NCBI RefSeq assembly: GCF_036186745.1
Contig: NZ_CP108086.1
Span: forward strand, 7,254,001 to 7,318,000
DNA length: 64,000 nt
Source of the DNA: Microbispora hainanensis
GTDB lineage: Bacteria; Actinomycetota; Actinomycetes; Streptosporangiales; Streptosporangiaceae
Direction: 5' to 3'
Shown here: piece by piece, positions 27,347 to 35,896 of the stretch
Layout: every line of letters starts with the position of its first letter
Position numbering within the stretch: the stretch's first letter is position 1
Position numbers and translations under genes: made by a program
The notes under the pieces: model-generated
Databases searched by the model: none
Told to the model about the DNA's origin: nothing
What the model saw: only the letters and a program-made list of their open reading frames with translations

Positions 27347-28930
27347 TCACGCCGACGTCGTCACCCCCTCCGGGCCCAGGGTCACCCACCGGGTGATGCC
27401 GATCGACTCCAGGAACGGCAGGTCGTGGGAGACCACCACCAGCGCTCCCCGGTAGGCCGACAGCGCCTGCGCGAGCTGGCGGACGCTGGCCAGGTCGAGG
27501 TTGTTGGTCGGCTCGTCAAGCAGCAGGAGCCGCGGCGCCGGCTCGGCGAGCAGCAGCGAGGCCAGCACGGCACGGAAGCGCTCGCCGCCCGAGAGCGTGC
27601 CCGCCGGGCGTTCGGCCCGGGCGCCCCGGAACAGGAACCGGGCGAGCCCGGCCCTGACGGCGTTGACCGACGCGGCGGGCGCCACCGCCCGCACGTTGTC
27701 GACCAGGCTGAGCGCGTCGTCGAGCACGTCGAGCCGCTGCGGCAGGTAGCGCACCGGGACGTCGAGCCTGACCGAGCCCTCATCCGGCGGGAGCTCCCCC
27801 AGGATCGTGCGCAGCAGCGTCGTCTTGCCCGAGCCGTTCGGTCCCAGCAGGGCGACCCGCTCCGGGCCACGGATGATCAGGTCGCCGATCGGCCCGGCGG
27901 CCGTGCGCAGGCCGTCCAGTTCGAGCACGGTGCGCCCGGACGGCACCTCGGTGGCCGGCAGCGCGACCCGGATCTCGGCGTCGTCGCGCACCGCCTCCTC
28001 CGCCTCGGCCAGCCGCTCGCGGGCGGCCGCCACCTTCTCCTCGTGCATCATGCGGTGCTTGCCCGCCGAGACCTGGGCCTGGCGCTTGCGCTCCTGCATG
28101 ATGATCTTCGGCTCGCGCTTCTGCTCGTACATCTTGTTGCCGTAGCGCACGCGCCGCGCCAGCTTGGTCTGCGCCTCGATCAGCTCGCGCCGCTGGCGGC
28201 GCAGGTCGCCCTCGGCCGCACGGACCATCCGCTCGGCGGCCTCCCGCTCGACCGCGAGCACCTCCTCGTACGCGCTGAGCGTGCCACCGAAGGTGCGGCG
28301 GGCGGGCAGGTCGGCGATCTGGTCCACCAGGTCGAGCAGCGCGCGGTCGTGGCTGACGACGACCAGCGTCCTCGTCCACGACGAGACGGCGTCGTACAGG
28401 CGCCGCCGCGCGTCGAGGTCGAGGTTGTTGGTCGGCTCGTCGAGCAGCAGCACGTCTGGCTCGGCGAGGAAGCGCGCGGCGAGCCCGACCATGACGGTCT
28501 CGCCGCCCGAGAGCGTCGCGACCGTCCGGTCGAGGTCCACGCCCGTCAGCCCGAGGCGGTCGAGCTCGGCGCGGGCGCGCTCCTCGACGTCCCAGACCAC
28601 CGCGTCGTAGTTCGCCTCGCTCAGGTCGCCCCGTTCGATCGCGTGCAGCGCCTCCCGCGCGGGCGTGATCCCCAGCAGGTCGGACACCGTACGGCTCGCG
28701 CCGAGCGGGAGGTTCTGCGGCAGGTAGCCCAGCCGCCCGGTGACCGACACCGAGCCGCGCGTCGGGGTGAGCTCTCCCGCGATCAGCTTGAGCAGCGTGG
28801 ACTTGCCGCTGCCGTTGACGCCGATGAGCCCGGTGCGGCCGGCGCCGAACGCGAAGTCGAGCTCCTCGAAGACGGACGTCCCGTCGGGCCAGGAAAAGGA
28901 CAGATCCGTACAGACAATGGAATAAGACAT
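27347..28930 (-). CDS. ABC-F family ATPase (ribosome-acting)
   Basis: 527 aa with two complete ATPase modules in one chain: Walker A GVNGSGKST and GPNGSGKTT, signatures LSGGETVMV and LSGGERFRAV, Walker B LLLDEPTNNLDL twice, and a charged linker between them (KREPKIIMQERKRQAQVSAGKHRMM). No membrane domains. ABC-F proteins bind the ribosomal E site and either protect it from antibiotics or assist stalled translation; the subgroup here is not decidable by eye. The start MSYSIVCTDLSFSW is clear, with GGAG 8 nt upstream. A long leader with a hairpin precedes it, as is common for inducible ABC-F resistance genes. Confidence 0.9.
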   Translation of the reverse strand: MSYSIVCTDLSFSWPDGTSVFEELDFAFGAGRTGLIGVNGSGKSTLLKLIAGELTPTRGSVSVTGRLGYLPQNLPLGASRTVSDLLGITPAREALHAIERGDLSEANYDAVVWDVEERARAELDRLGLTGVDLDRTVATLSGGETVMVGLAARFLAEPDVLLLDEPTNNLDLDARRRLYDAVSSWTRTLVVVSHDRALLDLVDQIADLPARRTFGGTLSAYEEVLAVEREAAERMVRAAEGDLRRQRRELIEAQTKLARRVRYGNKMYEQKREPKIIMQERKRQAQVSAGKHRMMHEEKVAAARERLAEAEEAVRDDAEIRVALPATEVPSGRTVLELDGLRTAAGPIGDLIIRGPERVALLGPNGSGKTTLLRTILGELPPDEGSVRLDVPVRYLPQRLDVLDDALSLVDNVRAVAPAASVNAVRAGLARFLFRGARAERPAGTLSGGERFRAVLASLLLAEPAPRLLLLDEPTNNLDLASVRQLAQALSAYRGALVVVSHDLPFLESIGITRWVTLGPEGVTTSA

Positions 28931-29015
28931 AGGGCGGCTCCGGGTATCCCCAAGGGCGGAATGGTGATCGAACCGTGGAGACACCGCGGGCACGGGCCGC
29001 GAGGCGAGGGTCTGC

Positions 29016-29074
29016 CTGAGGTCGCTGCGCCAGGACCACCGATGGCGGCCGTAAGCGCGGTGTCGAGACCTCAG
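29016..29074 (-). promoter_or_regulatory. Hairpin in the ABC-F leader (possible attenuator)
   Basis: CTGAGGTC (29016-29023) and GACCTCAG (29067-29074) are exact complements, with additional GC-rich pairing possible inside. It lies 86-144 nt upstream of the ABC-F start codon, the position in which ribosome-mediated attenuators of ABC-F resistance genes occur. No obvious short leader ORF with its own ribosome site was found. Confidence 0.4.
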
Positions 29075-29157
29075 AGCTCCAAGTGACCCTCCGGGGTGCG
29101 GCAGCAGGACGTCCGTCACGATAACGAGGAGCGGAGATGGGACGCCACCGAATTAAG

Positions 29158-29349
29158 CCGCCCACCGATCCACGACCCCCTGGAGTGCCGCCTGCCGAGG
29201 TGTCACCCGGATCGCCCTGCCACCCGCCGATCCACCACCCATTCGGGGCTGCGCCCGGATCGCACCGCCGCACGTTCGAGACCTCGCCCGAATGAATGCG
29301 CCGCGTGCCGGGGTGTCACCCGGATCGCCGTGCCGCCCACCGATTCCAC
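29158..29349. repeat. Degenerate direct repeats in intergenic DNA
   Basis: GGTGTCACCCGGATCGCC recurs at 29199 and 29312 in extended, about 36-bp similar blocks, and the companion motif GCC(G/A)CCC(A/G)CCGAT appears three times (about 29158, 29219, 29334). Not CRISPR: spacing is irregular and copies are imperfect. Confidence 0.55.
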
Positions 29350-29423
29350 CGGCCACCGGGAGCGTCGTCTCACCTGCCCCTGAAGGTGACAAAAGGCATA
29401 CCCCGCTCCATGGGTTCGAGACC

Positions 29424-29471
29424 TTGTCGGTAAGGTGAACCTGCCCTAAGTTAGGTAAGGCTTACCGACAA
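29424..29471 (+). promoter_or_regulatory. efeUOB promoter with IdeR/DmdR-type iron box
   Basis: -35 TTGTCG (29424-29429), 17-nt spacer, -10 TAAGTT (29447-29452). The iron box TTAGGTAAGGCTTACCGAC (29451-29469) matches the DtxR/IdeR consensus TTAGGTTAGGCTAACCTAA at most core positions and covers the transcription start. A second weaker half-site-like element (GGTAAGGTGAACCT) lies in the spacer, and the whole region is framed by an 11-bp inverted repeat (29424-29434 / 29461-29471). Strongly suggests repression by iron-loaded IdeR/DmdR1. Confidence 0.8.
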
Positions 29472-29484
29472 TTCCGGAGGCGAT

Positions 29485-30327
29485 GTGTTCGCGAGCTACC
29501 TCATCGGCCTTCGCGAGGGCCTGGAGGCCACTCTCGTGGTCTCCATCCTGGTGGCCTTCCTCGTCAAGAGCGACCGCCGCGAGCGGCTGCCCCTCGTCTG
29601 GGCCGGCGTCGGCGCGGCCGTCGTCCTGTCCGTCGCCTTCGGCGCGCTGCTGACCTTCACCGCGGCCCACCTCGCGACGCAGCAGCAGGAGATGTTCGAC
29701 GCCGTGACCTCCCTGGCCGCGACCGTCTTCGTCACCTTCATGGTCTTCTGGATGCGTACGGCCGCTCGCAAGATGTCGGGCGAGCTGCGGGAGAAGATGG
29801 GCCAGGCCCTCGAACTCGGAGCCACCGCCGTGGTCGTGGTCGCGTTCCTGTCCGTCGCGCGCGAGGGACTGGAGACGGCGCTGCTGTGGTTCGCCGCCGT
29901 CCAGGGCGCGACCAGCAGCGCGAGCCCGCTGATCGGCATCACGCTCGGGCTGCTCACCGCGGTCGCGCTGGGCTGGGGCCTCTACCGCAGCGCCCTGCGC
30001 ATCAACCTCACGAAGTTCTTCACCTGGACGGGCCTGCTGCTGATCCTGGTCGCCGCCGGGATCTTCAAGTACGGCGTGCACGACCTGCAGGAGTCGGGGC
30101 TGGTGCCCGGCCTGAGCACCTACGCCTTCGACATCAGCGGCGTGCTCGACCCCGGCGCCTGGTATTCGACGCTGCTGAGCGGGATGTTCAACATCACCCC
30201 GCAGCCCAGCGTGCTGGAGGCCGTCGCCTGGGTCGTCTACGTGGTTCCCGTCCTCGTCCTGTTCCTGCGGCCCGCGGCCAAGAGGCCGGCGAGCCCCGCT
30301 CCCACGTCTCCTCAGCCCACTTCCTGA
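29485..30327 (+). CDS. efeU: Iron permease EfeU (FTR1 family)
   Basis: 280-aa membrane permease of the EfeUOB ferrous-iron system. Seven-span FTR1 architecture with both REGLE iron-binding motifs (LREGLEATLVV at residues 8-18 and AREGLETALLW about residue 124). GGAGG stands 4-5 nt before the GTG. First gene of an iron-box-controlled operon; efeO begins 16 nt downstream. Confidence 0.95.
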   Translation: MFASYLIGLREGLEATLVVSILVAFLVKSDRRERLPLVWAGVGAAVVLSVAFGALLTFTAAHLATQQQEMFDAVTSLAATVFVTFMVFWMRTAARKMSGELREKMGQALELGATAVVVVAFLSVAREGLETALLWFAAVQGATSSASPLIGITLGLLTAVALGWGLYRSALRINLTKFFTWTGLLLILVAAGIFKYGVHDLQESGLVPGLSTYAFDISGVLDPGAWYSTLLSGMFNITPQPSVLEAVAWVVYVVPVLVLFLRPAAKRPASPAPTSPQPTS

Positions 30328-30343
30328 CCGGAGTTCCACCGAC

Positions 30344-31480
30344 ATGCGCACCCCCACCGTCCTGGCCGTCGCGGCGCTGGCCCTCGCCGGCCTCACCGCC
30401 TGCTCGTCCACGGGCACCGGCACCGCGACCGAGGCGACGGCGGCCGGCGACGGGAAGATCGCCGTGGCCGCCACCGACACCGAGTGCAAGGTGGCGAAGT
30501 CCGACCTGGCCGCCGGCACCTCGACCTTCTCGATCACCAACAACGGCACGAAGGTGACCGAGTTCTACGTGTACGCGGCGGGCGACCGGGTCATGGGCGA
30601 GGTCGAGAACATCGTGCCCGGCCTGACCCGCGACGTCGTGGTGGAGCTTCCCCCGGGCGTGTACGAGACCGCCTGCAAGCCCGGGATGACCGGCAAGGGC
30701 ATCCGCGGCCCCCTCAAGGTCAGCGGCGAGCACAAGCCGCTCGCCGAGGACGCCCAGCTCGCCGAGGCCGTCGCCAGCTACAAGCGCTACATCAAGAGCC
30801 AGTCCGACACGCTGCTCGACAAGACCAAGGAGTTCACCGAGGCCGTCAAGGCCGGCGACGTGGACAAGGCCAAGGAGCTCTACCCGATCGCCCGCACCTA
30901 CTGGGAGCGGATCGAGCCGGTCGCCGAGGTCTTCGGCGACCTCGACCCGGCCATCGACGCGCGGGAGAACGATGTGGCCGACGGCGAGGAGTGGACCGGC
31001 TTCCACCGCATCGAGAAGGACCTGTGGGTCAAGAAGGACGTCGGCGGCGACGGCCCCATCGCCGACAAGCTGATGACCGACGTGAACACGATCGTGACGA
31101 AGTCCGCGACGGTCGACCTGTCCCCCGTACAGCTCGCCAACGGCGCCAAGGGGCTGCTCGACGAGGTGGCCACCGGCAAGATCACCGGTGAGGAGGACCG
31201 CTACTCGCACACCGACCTGTGGGACTTCGACGCCAACCTGCAGGGCTCGAAGGCCGCCGTCCAGGCGCTGCGCCCGGTGCTGGAGGAGCGCGACGCCGAT
31301 CTGGTGAAGACGCTCGACGCGAAGTTCGCCGACGCCGAGAACGCGCTCGCCGCGCACCGCAGCGGCGACGGCTGGAAGCTGCACACGGAGCTGTCGAAGA
31401 GCGACCTCAAGGCGCTGTCCGACGCGATCAACGCCCTGGCCGAGCCGATCAGCAAGGTGGCCTCGGTGGTGGCCGGATGA
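30344..31480 (+). CDS. efeO: Iron uptake lipoprotein EfeO
   Basis: 378 aa. Lipoprotein signal (LAGLTAC) followed by an N-terminal cupredoxin-like domain (about residues 40-130, with conserved Cys at CKVAKSD and ETACKPGM) and a C-terminal M75/imelysin domain carrying the HxxE motif GFHRIEKDLW. This two-domain form is the E. coli-type EfeO, thought to bind or oxidise iron and pass it to EfeU. Its TGA overlaps the efeB ATG (ATGA). Confidence 0.95.
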   Translation: MRTPTVLAVAALALAGLTACSSTGTGTATEATAAGDGKIAVAATDTECKVAKSDLAAGTSTFSITNNGTKVTEFYVYAAGDRVMGEVENIVPGLTRDVVVELPPGVYETACKPGMTGKGIRGPLKVSGEHKPLAEDAQLAEAVASYKRYIKSQSDTLLDKTKEFTEAVKAGDVDKAKELYPIARTYWERIEPVAEVFGDLDPAIDARENDVADGEEWTGFHRIEKDLWVKKDVGGDGPIADKLMTDVNTIVTKSATVDLSPVQLANGAKGLLDEVATGKITGEEDRYSHTDLWDFDANLQGSKAAVQALRPVLEERDADLVKTLDAKFADAENALAAHRSGDGWKLHTELSKSDLKALSDAINALAEPISKVASVVAG

Positions 31481-32781
31481 CCGCGCGCGGCTCCGAGGAC
31501 CGGCCCGAGGTCCACTCCGAGGCCCGCTCCGAGGGCAGGGGGATCAGCCGCAGGCGGCTGTTCGGCCTGGGCGCCGCGGGCGTGGCCGCCGTCGGGGCAG
31601 GCGCCGTCGTCACACGCTCGTTCGCCGAGGAGCCGGTCGCCCACGCGGCCTCGACCTCCGACCCCGTGCCCTTCTACGGCCCGCACCAGGCGGGCGTCAC
31701 CACTCCCGCCCAGGACCGGCTGCACTTCGTCGCGTTCGACGTGATCACGAAGGACAAGGCCGAGCTCGTGGAGCTGCTCCAGGAGTGGACCGCCGCCGCG
31801 GCCCGGATGACCCAGGGCAAGGACGCCGGCACGTTCGGCGCCGTGGGCGGGCCGCCCGAGGCGCCGCCGGACGACACCGGCGAGGCGCTCGGTCTGCCCG
31901 CCTCCGGCCTGACGCTGACCGTCGGCTTCGGCCCGTCGCTGTTCGACGACCGGTTCGGCCTCGCGGACCGCAGGCCGCCCGCGCTGGCCGACCTGCCGGC
32001 CTTCCCCGGCGAGGACCTGCAGCCCGAGATCTCCGGCGGGGACATCTGCGTGCAGGCGTGCGCGCACGACCCGCAGGTGGCGGTGCACGCCATCCGCAAC
32101 CTCGCGCGGATCGGATTCGGCAAGGTCTCCGTCCGCTACTCGCAGCTCGGGTTCGGCCGCACCTCGTCCACCTCGCGGTCGCAGGCGACGCCGCGCAACC
32201 TCATGGGCTTCAAGGACGGCACCAACAACCTCAAGCTCGAAGACACCGCCATGCTGCGCGACTACCTCTGGGCCGCGCCCGGCGACGGCCCGGCCTGGAT
32301 GGACGGCGGCACCTATCTGGTGACCCGCAAGATCAGGATGCACATCGAGACCTGGGACCGCGCCCCGCTGGCCGAGCAGCAGGCCATCTTCGGCCGCGAC
32401 AAGGGCGAGGGCGCGCCGCTCACCGGGCACAAGGAGTTCGACGCGCCGGACTTCGCCAAGAAGGGCCCGGACGGCACGCCCGTGATCGCCGGCAACGCGC
32501 ACGTACGGCTCGCGCACCCCGACGCCCACGGCGGCGCGCGGCTGCTGCGGCGCGGCTACAACTTCGTGGACGGCTCCGACGGCCTCGGGCGGCTGGACGC
32601 GGGCCTGTTCTTCATGGCCTACCAGCGCGATCCCCGCAAGCAGTTCGTCCCCATCCAGCGGATGCTGTCGCAGAAGGACGCGCTGAACGAGTACATCAAG
32701 CACGTCTCCAGCGGCCTGTTCGCCTGCCCGCCCGGCGTGGTCGACGGCGGCGACTACTGGGGCCGCGCGCTGTTCGCCTGA
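31477..32781 (+). CDS. efeB: Deferrochelatase/peroxidase EfeB (DyP type), Tat-exported
   Basis: 434 aa. Twin-arginine signal SRRRLFGLGAAG near residue 25. DyP-type haem peroxidase with the GFKDGTNN motif (GxxDG with catalytic Asp) and a later proximal-His region (VRLAHPDAHGG). Completes EfeUOB, where it may release iron from haem or oxidise Fe(II). The start overlaps the efeO stop by 4 nt; an open frame further upstream is not used. Tat export allows haem to be loaded before transport. Confidence 0.95.
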   Translation: MTARGSEDRPEVHSEARSEGRGISRRRLFGLGAAGVAAVGAGAVVTRSFAEEPVAHAASTSDPVPFYGPHQAGVTTPAQDRLHFVAFDVITKDKAELVELLQEWTAAAARMTQGKDAGTFGAVGGPPEAPPDDTGEALGLPASGLTLTVGFGPSLFDDRFGLADRRPPALADLPAFPGEDLQPEISGGDICVQACAHDPQVAVHAIRNLARIGFGKVSVRYSQLGFGRTSSTSRSQATPRNLMGFKDGTNNLKLEDTAMLRDYLWAAPGDGPAWMDGGTYLVTRKIRMHIETWDRAPLAEQQAIFGRDKGEGAPLTGHKEFDAPDFAKKGPDGTPVIAGNAHVRLAHPDAHGGARLLRRGYNFVDGSDGLGRLDAGLFFMAYQRDPRKQFVPIQRMLSQKDALNEYIKHVSSGLFACPPGVVDGGDYWGRALFA

Positions 32782-32796
32782 CGCGCCCCCGCCCGC

Positions 32797-32822
32797 CCTC
32801 GGCCTGCCGTGCCGAGCCGAGG
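32797..32822. terminator. Hairpin between efeB and the convergent metallohydrolase gene
   Basis: CCTCGGC (32797-32803) pairs with GCCGAGG (32816-32822) around a 12-nt loop, with a competing inner TCGGC/GCCGA pairing. Modest convergent terminator. Confidence 0.5.
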
Positions 32823-32836
32823 ATCACAGACGGGGC

Positions 32837-34804
32837 TCAGCACAGGCGGGATTCGTACACCGCGCGGGCCTTCTCGATCAGGTCGAGGTGATCGCGCAGC
32901 TGGGCCCGGGTCCGCAGGCGGGCCCTGGCCCGCACCAGCTCGTCGAGCAGGTCGAGCCACCGCAGGCACCAGCGCACGTCCTCCTCCCGTGCCACGTGCC
33001 GTCCCCGCACGTCCAGGTAGACCGGGCTGGTGTGGGCGTACGCGCGCCCGCGCGGAGCACGCGGGTGGGGGCCGCCGTGGGCCACGGCGACCACGTAGCC
33101 GGCGTCCGTCACCGGCAGCGAGGCGGTGATCTCGTGACCCGGGCCCTCGGCGAGCACGCCGCCCGCGGTCCTGATCTCGATGTGCTCCACCTCGGGCCCG
33201 ACTGCCCTGGCCCGGACGGCGACCGTCTCGCCGCCCGCGAGGTCGAGCGTCTCCCCCGGCCCCAGGCCGTCCACCGTGAGCTCCAGCCAGGGGCCTGTGG
33301 TGGCGAACGTCCGGCCCCGCCGTACGGCCTCGGCGAACGACTCGGCGCTGAGCGGCCCGTCGACGCGGGCGTAGACGCGCTCCCAGCCCGGCGGGCTGGA
33401 GACCGTGTCCTGGCGGGTGAACGACAGCATGGTGTCGGTCCCGGCGAGCGCGGCGAGCCGGTTGCCCGCGCCGACCAGCCTCCGGTAGACCTCGGCGGTC
33501 CCCGGCGCGGACGACCTGTCGCTGAAGTGCAACACTTCGACGCCGTCGACCATGCCGAGCGCGGCGTCCACCACCAGGGCACGGCCGGTGCAGTTCCTCC
33601 TCCCGTCCCCGGCCACGTCCTCGGGGGAGGAGACCGGGCCGTGGAACGGGTGGGCGTACCCGAGGACCGCGCGCGGCTCCCGCAGGTCGCCGCAGACCGC
33701 CGCGTTGGGCGGCCAGTCGGCGTCGGCGCCGAAGCCCGTGTGATAGACGGCGGGCGGCGCGGCCACCCCGAAGACGTGGACGTGCCCGAACAGGTCGTTG
33801 CGATACTCCACGCCCATCCGTGCGACGTGCCCGGCGTCCGACCACGGCAGGTCGCGCCCGGCCCAGTGCTGGAGCGCCTCCCGGTCGTAGACCCGGGCGC
33901 CCGCGACGTTGCCGGCGACGAGGTTCAGCACGTGCAGGTCCTCGCCGAGCTGCGCGGCGGCCGCCTCCGCCGGTGCGGCGACCAGGTCGCCCGCCCAGTT
34001 CATGTGGACGTGCAGGTCGGCGCCGTACCAGCCGCGGGCGGCGGCGTCGTAGAGCCGGTGCGGCGCGAGCCCGACCAGCGTCTCCTCCCCCGTCCTGGGG
34101 ACGACCGTCGTCTCGGCGATGTCATATTCCATGCCGCGCGTGACCCGGATCGTGACGGGCTCGCAGGGCACGGCGAGCACGACGTCGTCGCCGTGGAAGA
34201 ACGGCTGATCGTCGTTGTCGCGCCGTTCCGGCGCTCCCTCCGGATACCACCCCTGGCCGCCGGCCGAGGTGACGCTCCACCGGCACGGGAAGCCCGCCCG
34301 CAACCGCAGCCGCGCGGCCGGCGCGGGCCGGGCCAGCCCCGACAGGTCCACCACCTCGCCGTCCACCGTGAGCGTGGTCGCGGTCGTCACGTCGAGGAGC
34401 CTGGCCCCGCCCACCGTGATCCCGTACGGCACGCCGTCGGCCGTCACCTCGACCGGGTGCGGCAGCGCGGAGTCGACCAGCAGGATGACCGGCACAGGCC
34501 CCGGCGACACCACCGGCCGGGCCGGGCCGTGATCCAGGCGGTGCTCCAGGCGGTGGCCGTCCGTGGTCAGCCGCAGTGCCGCCAGCCCCCGGGGGACCTC
34601 GCCGTCCAGGGTGTCGCGGAACTCCGCGTCGAGGTCGGGCCGCAGAGTCATCCGCTCGGCCTGCTCAGGAAACCGGAGGAACGGCATCATCCGGACGTAG
34701 CCCAGCGGCGGCTCTCCCCAGGTGATCCCGTGCGCGGACAGTAGCGCCCGATACTCCCGCAGAGCACGCTCCACCTGCGGCGGCATCATCGGATCGTGGT
34801 TCAT
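32837..34804 (-). CDS. CehA/McbA-family metallohydrolase (PHP-like)
   Basis: 655 aa. The N-terminal ~280 residues are beta-rich; the metal centre begins at GADLHVHMNWAGD (HxH) and continues through VLGYAHPFHGP and ALAGTDTML, as in the PHP/CehA group that includes carbaryl hydrolase. The C-terminal ~150 residues contain a beta-sandwich-like part and a helical tail with many Arg. GGGGAGG stands 5 nt before ATG 34804. No signal peptide. Likely a phosphodiester/ester or amide hydrolase; the substrate is unknown. Confidence 0.82.
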   Translation of the reverse strand: MNHDPMMPPQVERALREYRALLSAHGITWGEPPLGYVRMMPFLRFPEQAERMTLRPDLDAEFRDTLDGEVPRGLAALRLTTDGHRLEHRLDHGPARPVVSPGPVPVILLVDSALPHPVEVTADGVPYGITVGGARLLDVTTATTLTVDGEVVDLSGLARPAPAARLRLRAGFPCRWSVTSAGGQGWYPEGAPERRDNDDQPFFHGDDVVLAVPCEPVTIRVTRGMEYDIAETTVVPRTGEETLVGLAPHRLYDAAARGWYGADLHVHMNWAGDLVAAPAEAAAAQLGEDLHVLNLVAGNVAGARVYDREALQHWAGRDLPWSDAGHVARMGVEYRNDLFGHVHVFGVAAPPAVYHTGFGADADWPPNAAVCGDLREPRAVLGYAHPFHGPVSSPEDVAGDGRRNCTGRALVVDAALGMVDGVEVLHFSDRSSAPGTAEVYRRLVGAGNRLAALAGTDTMLSFTRQDTVSSPPGWERVYARVDGPLSAESFAEAVRRGRTFATTGPWLELTVDGLGPGETLDLAGGETVAVRARAVGPEVEHIEIRTAGGVLAEGPGHEITASLPVTDAGYVVAVAHGGPHPRAPRGRAYAHTSPVYLDVRGRHVAREEDVRWCLRWLDLLDELVRARARLRTRAQLRDHLDLIEKARAVYESRLC

Positions 34805-34903
34805 CGCACCTCCCCGTAGTCGAAAGCGGCCACATCGTGGCACGGTTCCGGCCGGGGGAAACGTGCAACAGTGCATTCCCGGTCACACGGGTAGCGATCT
34901 CTC

Positions 34904-35896
34904 TCACTCGGGAGGAAAGGTGATCCCCCGGGTGTCATGAGAGGCGTCCGCGGCCAGGAAGGCCGCCAGGATGCGGTCGGCGGCCAGCGCCGGGGTGAGG
35001 GTGCCGGCGAGGACCTGCCGCTCGATGTCGGGCGCGATCTCCGCGGTGGCGTCGTGGAGCATGGCCAGCAGCCGCTCCCGGACCAGGGCCCAGGTCCACT
35101 CGACCTGCTGGCGGCTGCGCCGGGCCGCGAGGTCGGCGCCCTCCTGGTGGCGCACGACGTGGGCCCACAGCTCCTCGAGCCCGGCGCCGGTCAGACCACT
35201 GCAGGTCAGCACGGGCGTGTCCGAGCGCAGCAGCCGCAGCGCCCCGGACAGCTCACGCGCCGCCCTGCGCGCGGCCGTCTCGTGCTCGCCGTCGGCCTTG
35301 TTGACCGCGATGACGTCGGCCAGCTCCAGCACGCCCTTCTTGATGCCCTGGAGCTGGTCGCCCGTACGGGCGAGGGTGAGCAGGACGAAGGTGTCGACCA
35401 TGTCGGCGACCGCGGTCTCCGACTGGCCGACCCCGACCGTCTCGACGAGCACGATGTCGTATCCCGCCGCCTCGACGACGACGATGGCCTCGCGGGTGGC
35501 CTTCGCCACGCCGCCGAGCGTCCCGGCCGTGGGTGAAGGCCGGATGAAGGCGTTCGGGTCGGCCGACAGCCGGGCCATCCGGGTCTTGTCCCCCAGGATG
35601 CTGCCGCCGGAGCGCCGCGACGAGGGGTCGACGGCCAGCACGGCCACCCGGTGCCCCTGCCCGGTTAGATAGGTGCCGAGCGCCTCGATGAAGGTCGACT
35701 TGCCGACCCCGGGCACCCCGGACACGCCCACCCTGCGGGCCTTGCCGGCGTGCGGGGTCAGCTCGACCAGCAGCCGCTGCGCCATCTCCCGGTGATCGGC
35801 CCTGGTCGACTCCACCAGCGTGATGGCCCGGGCTATCCACCGCCGGTCACCCGACAGCACGCCCTTGACGTAGTCCTCGATCACCGGCACGGTCAT
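34904..35896 (-). CDS. meaB: Methylmalonyl-CoA mutase-associated GTPase MeaB
   Basis: 330 aa, G3E-family GTPase. Walker [10 protein letters not shown], switch/Walker [23 protein letters not shown] (shown in part), ETVGVGQSE, and base recognition VNKADG. It loads cobalamin onto the mutase and protects it from inactivation, using GTP hydrolysis as a check. Directly follows mutB with a 4-nt overlap. Confidence 0.97.
   Translation of the reverse strand: MTVPVIEDYVKGVLSGDRRWIARAITLVESTRADHREMAQRLLVELTPHAGKARRVGVSGVPGVGKSTFIEALGTYLTGQGHRVAVLAVDPSSRRSGGSILGDKTRMARLSADPNAFIRPSPTAGTLGGVAKATREAIVVVEAAGYDIVLVETVGVGQSETAVADMVDTFVLLTLARTGDQLQGIKKGVLELADVIAVNKADGEHETAARRAARELSGALRLLRSDTPVLTCSGLTGAGLEELWAHVVRHQEGADLAARRSRQQVEWTWALVRERLLAMLHDATAEIAPDIERQVLAGTLTPALAADRILAAFLAADASHDTRGITFPPE

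Larger units (their letters stand above)
28931..29484. other. Intergenic region: ABC-F leader, degenerate repeats and efe promoter
   Basis: No convincing gene. From left to right it holds the minus-strand ABC-F leader (hairpin 29016-29074), degenerate direct repeats (29158-29349), and the efeUOB promoter with iron box (29424-29471). An open minus-strand frame continues from the ABC-F start to 29119, but the ABC-F N-terminus is clear at 28930. Confidence 0.7.

Noticed and set aside
27425-29086. 553-codon frame antisense to the ABC-F gene
   Set aside because: Repeats of Arg/Gln/Val without motif; shadow of two ATPase modules on the other strand.
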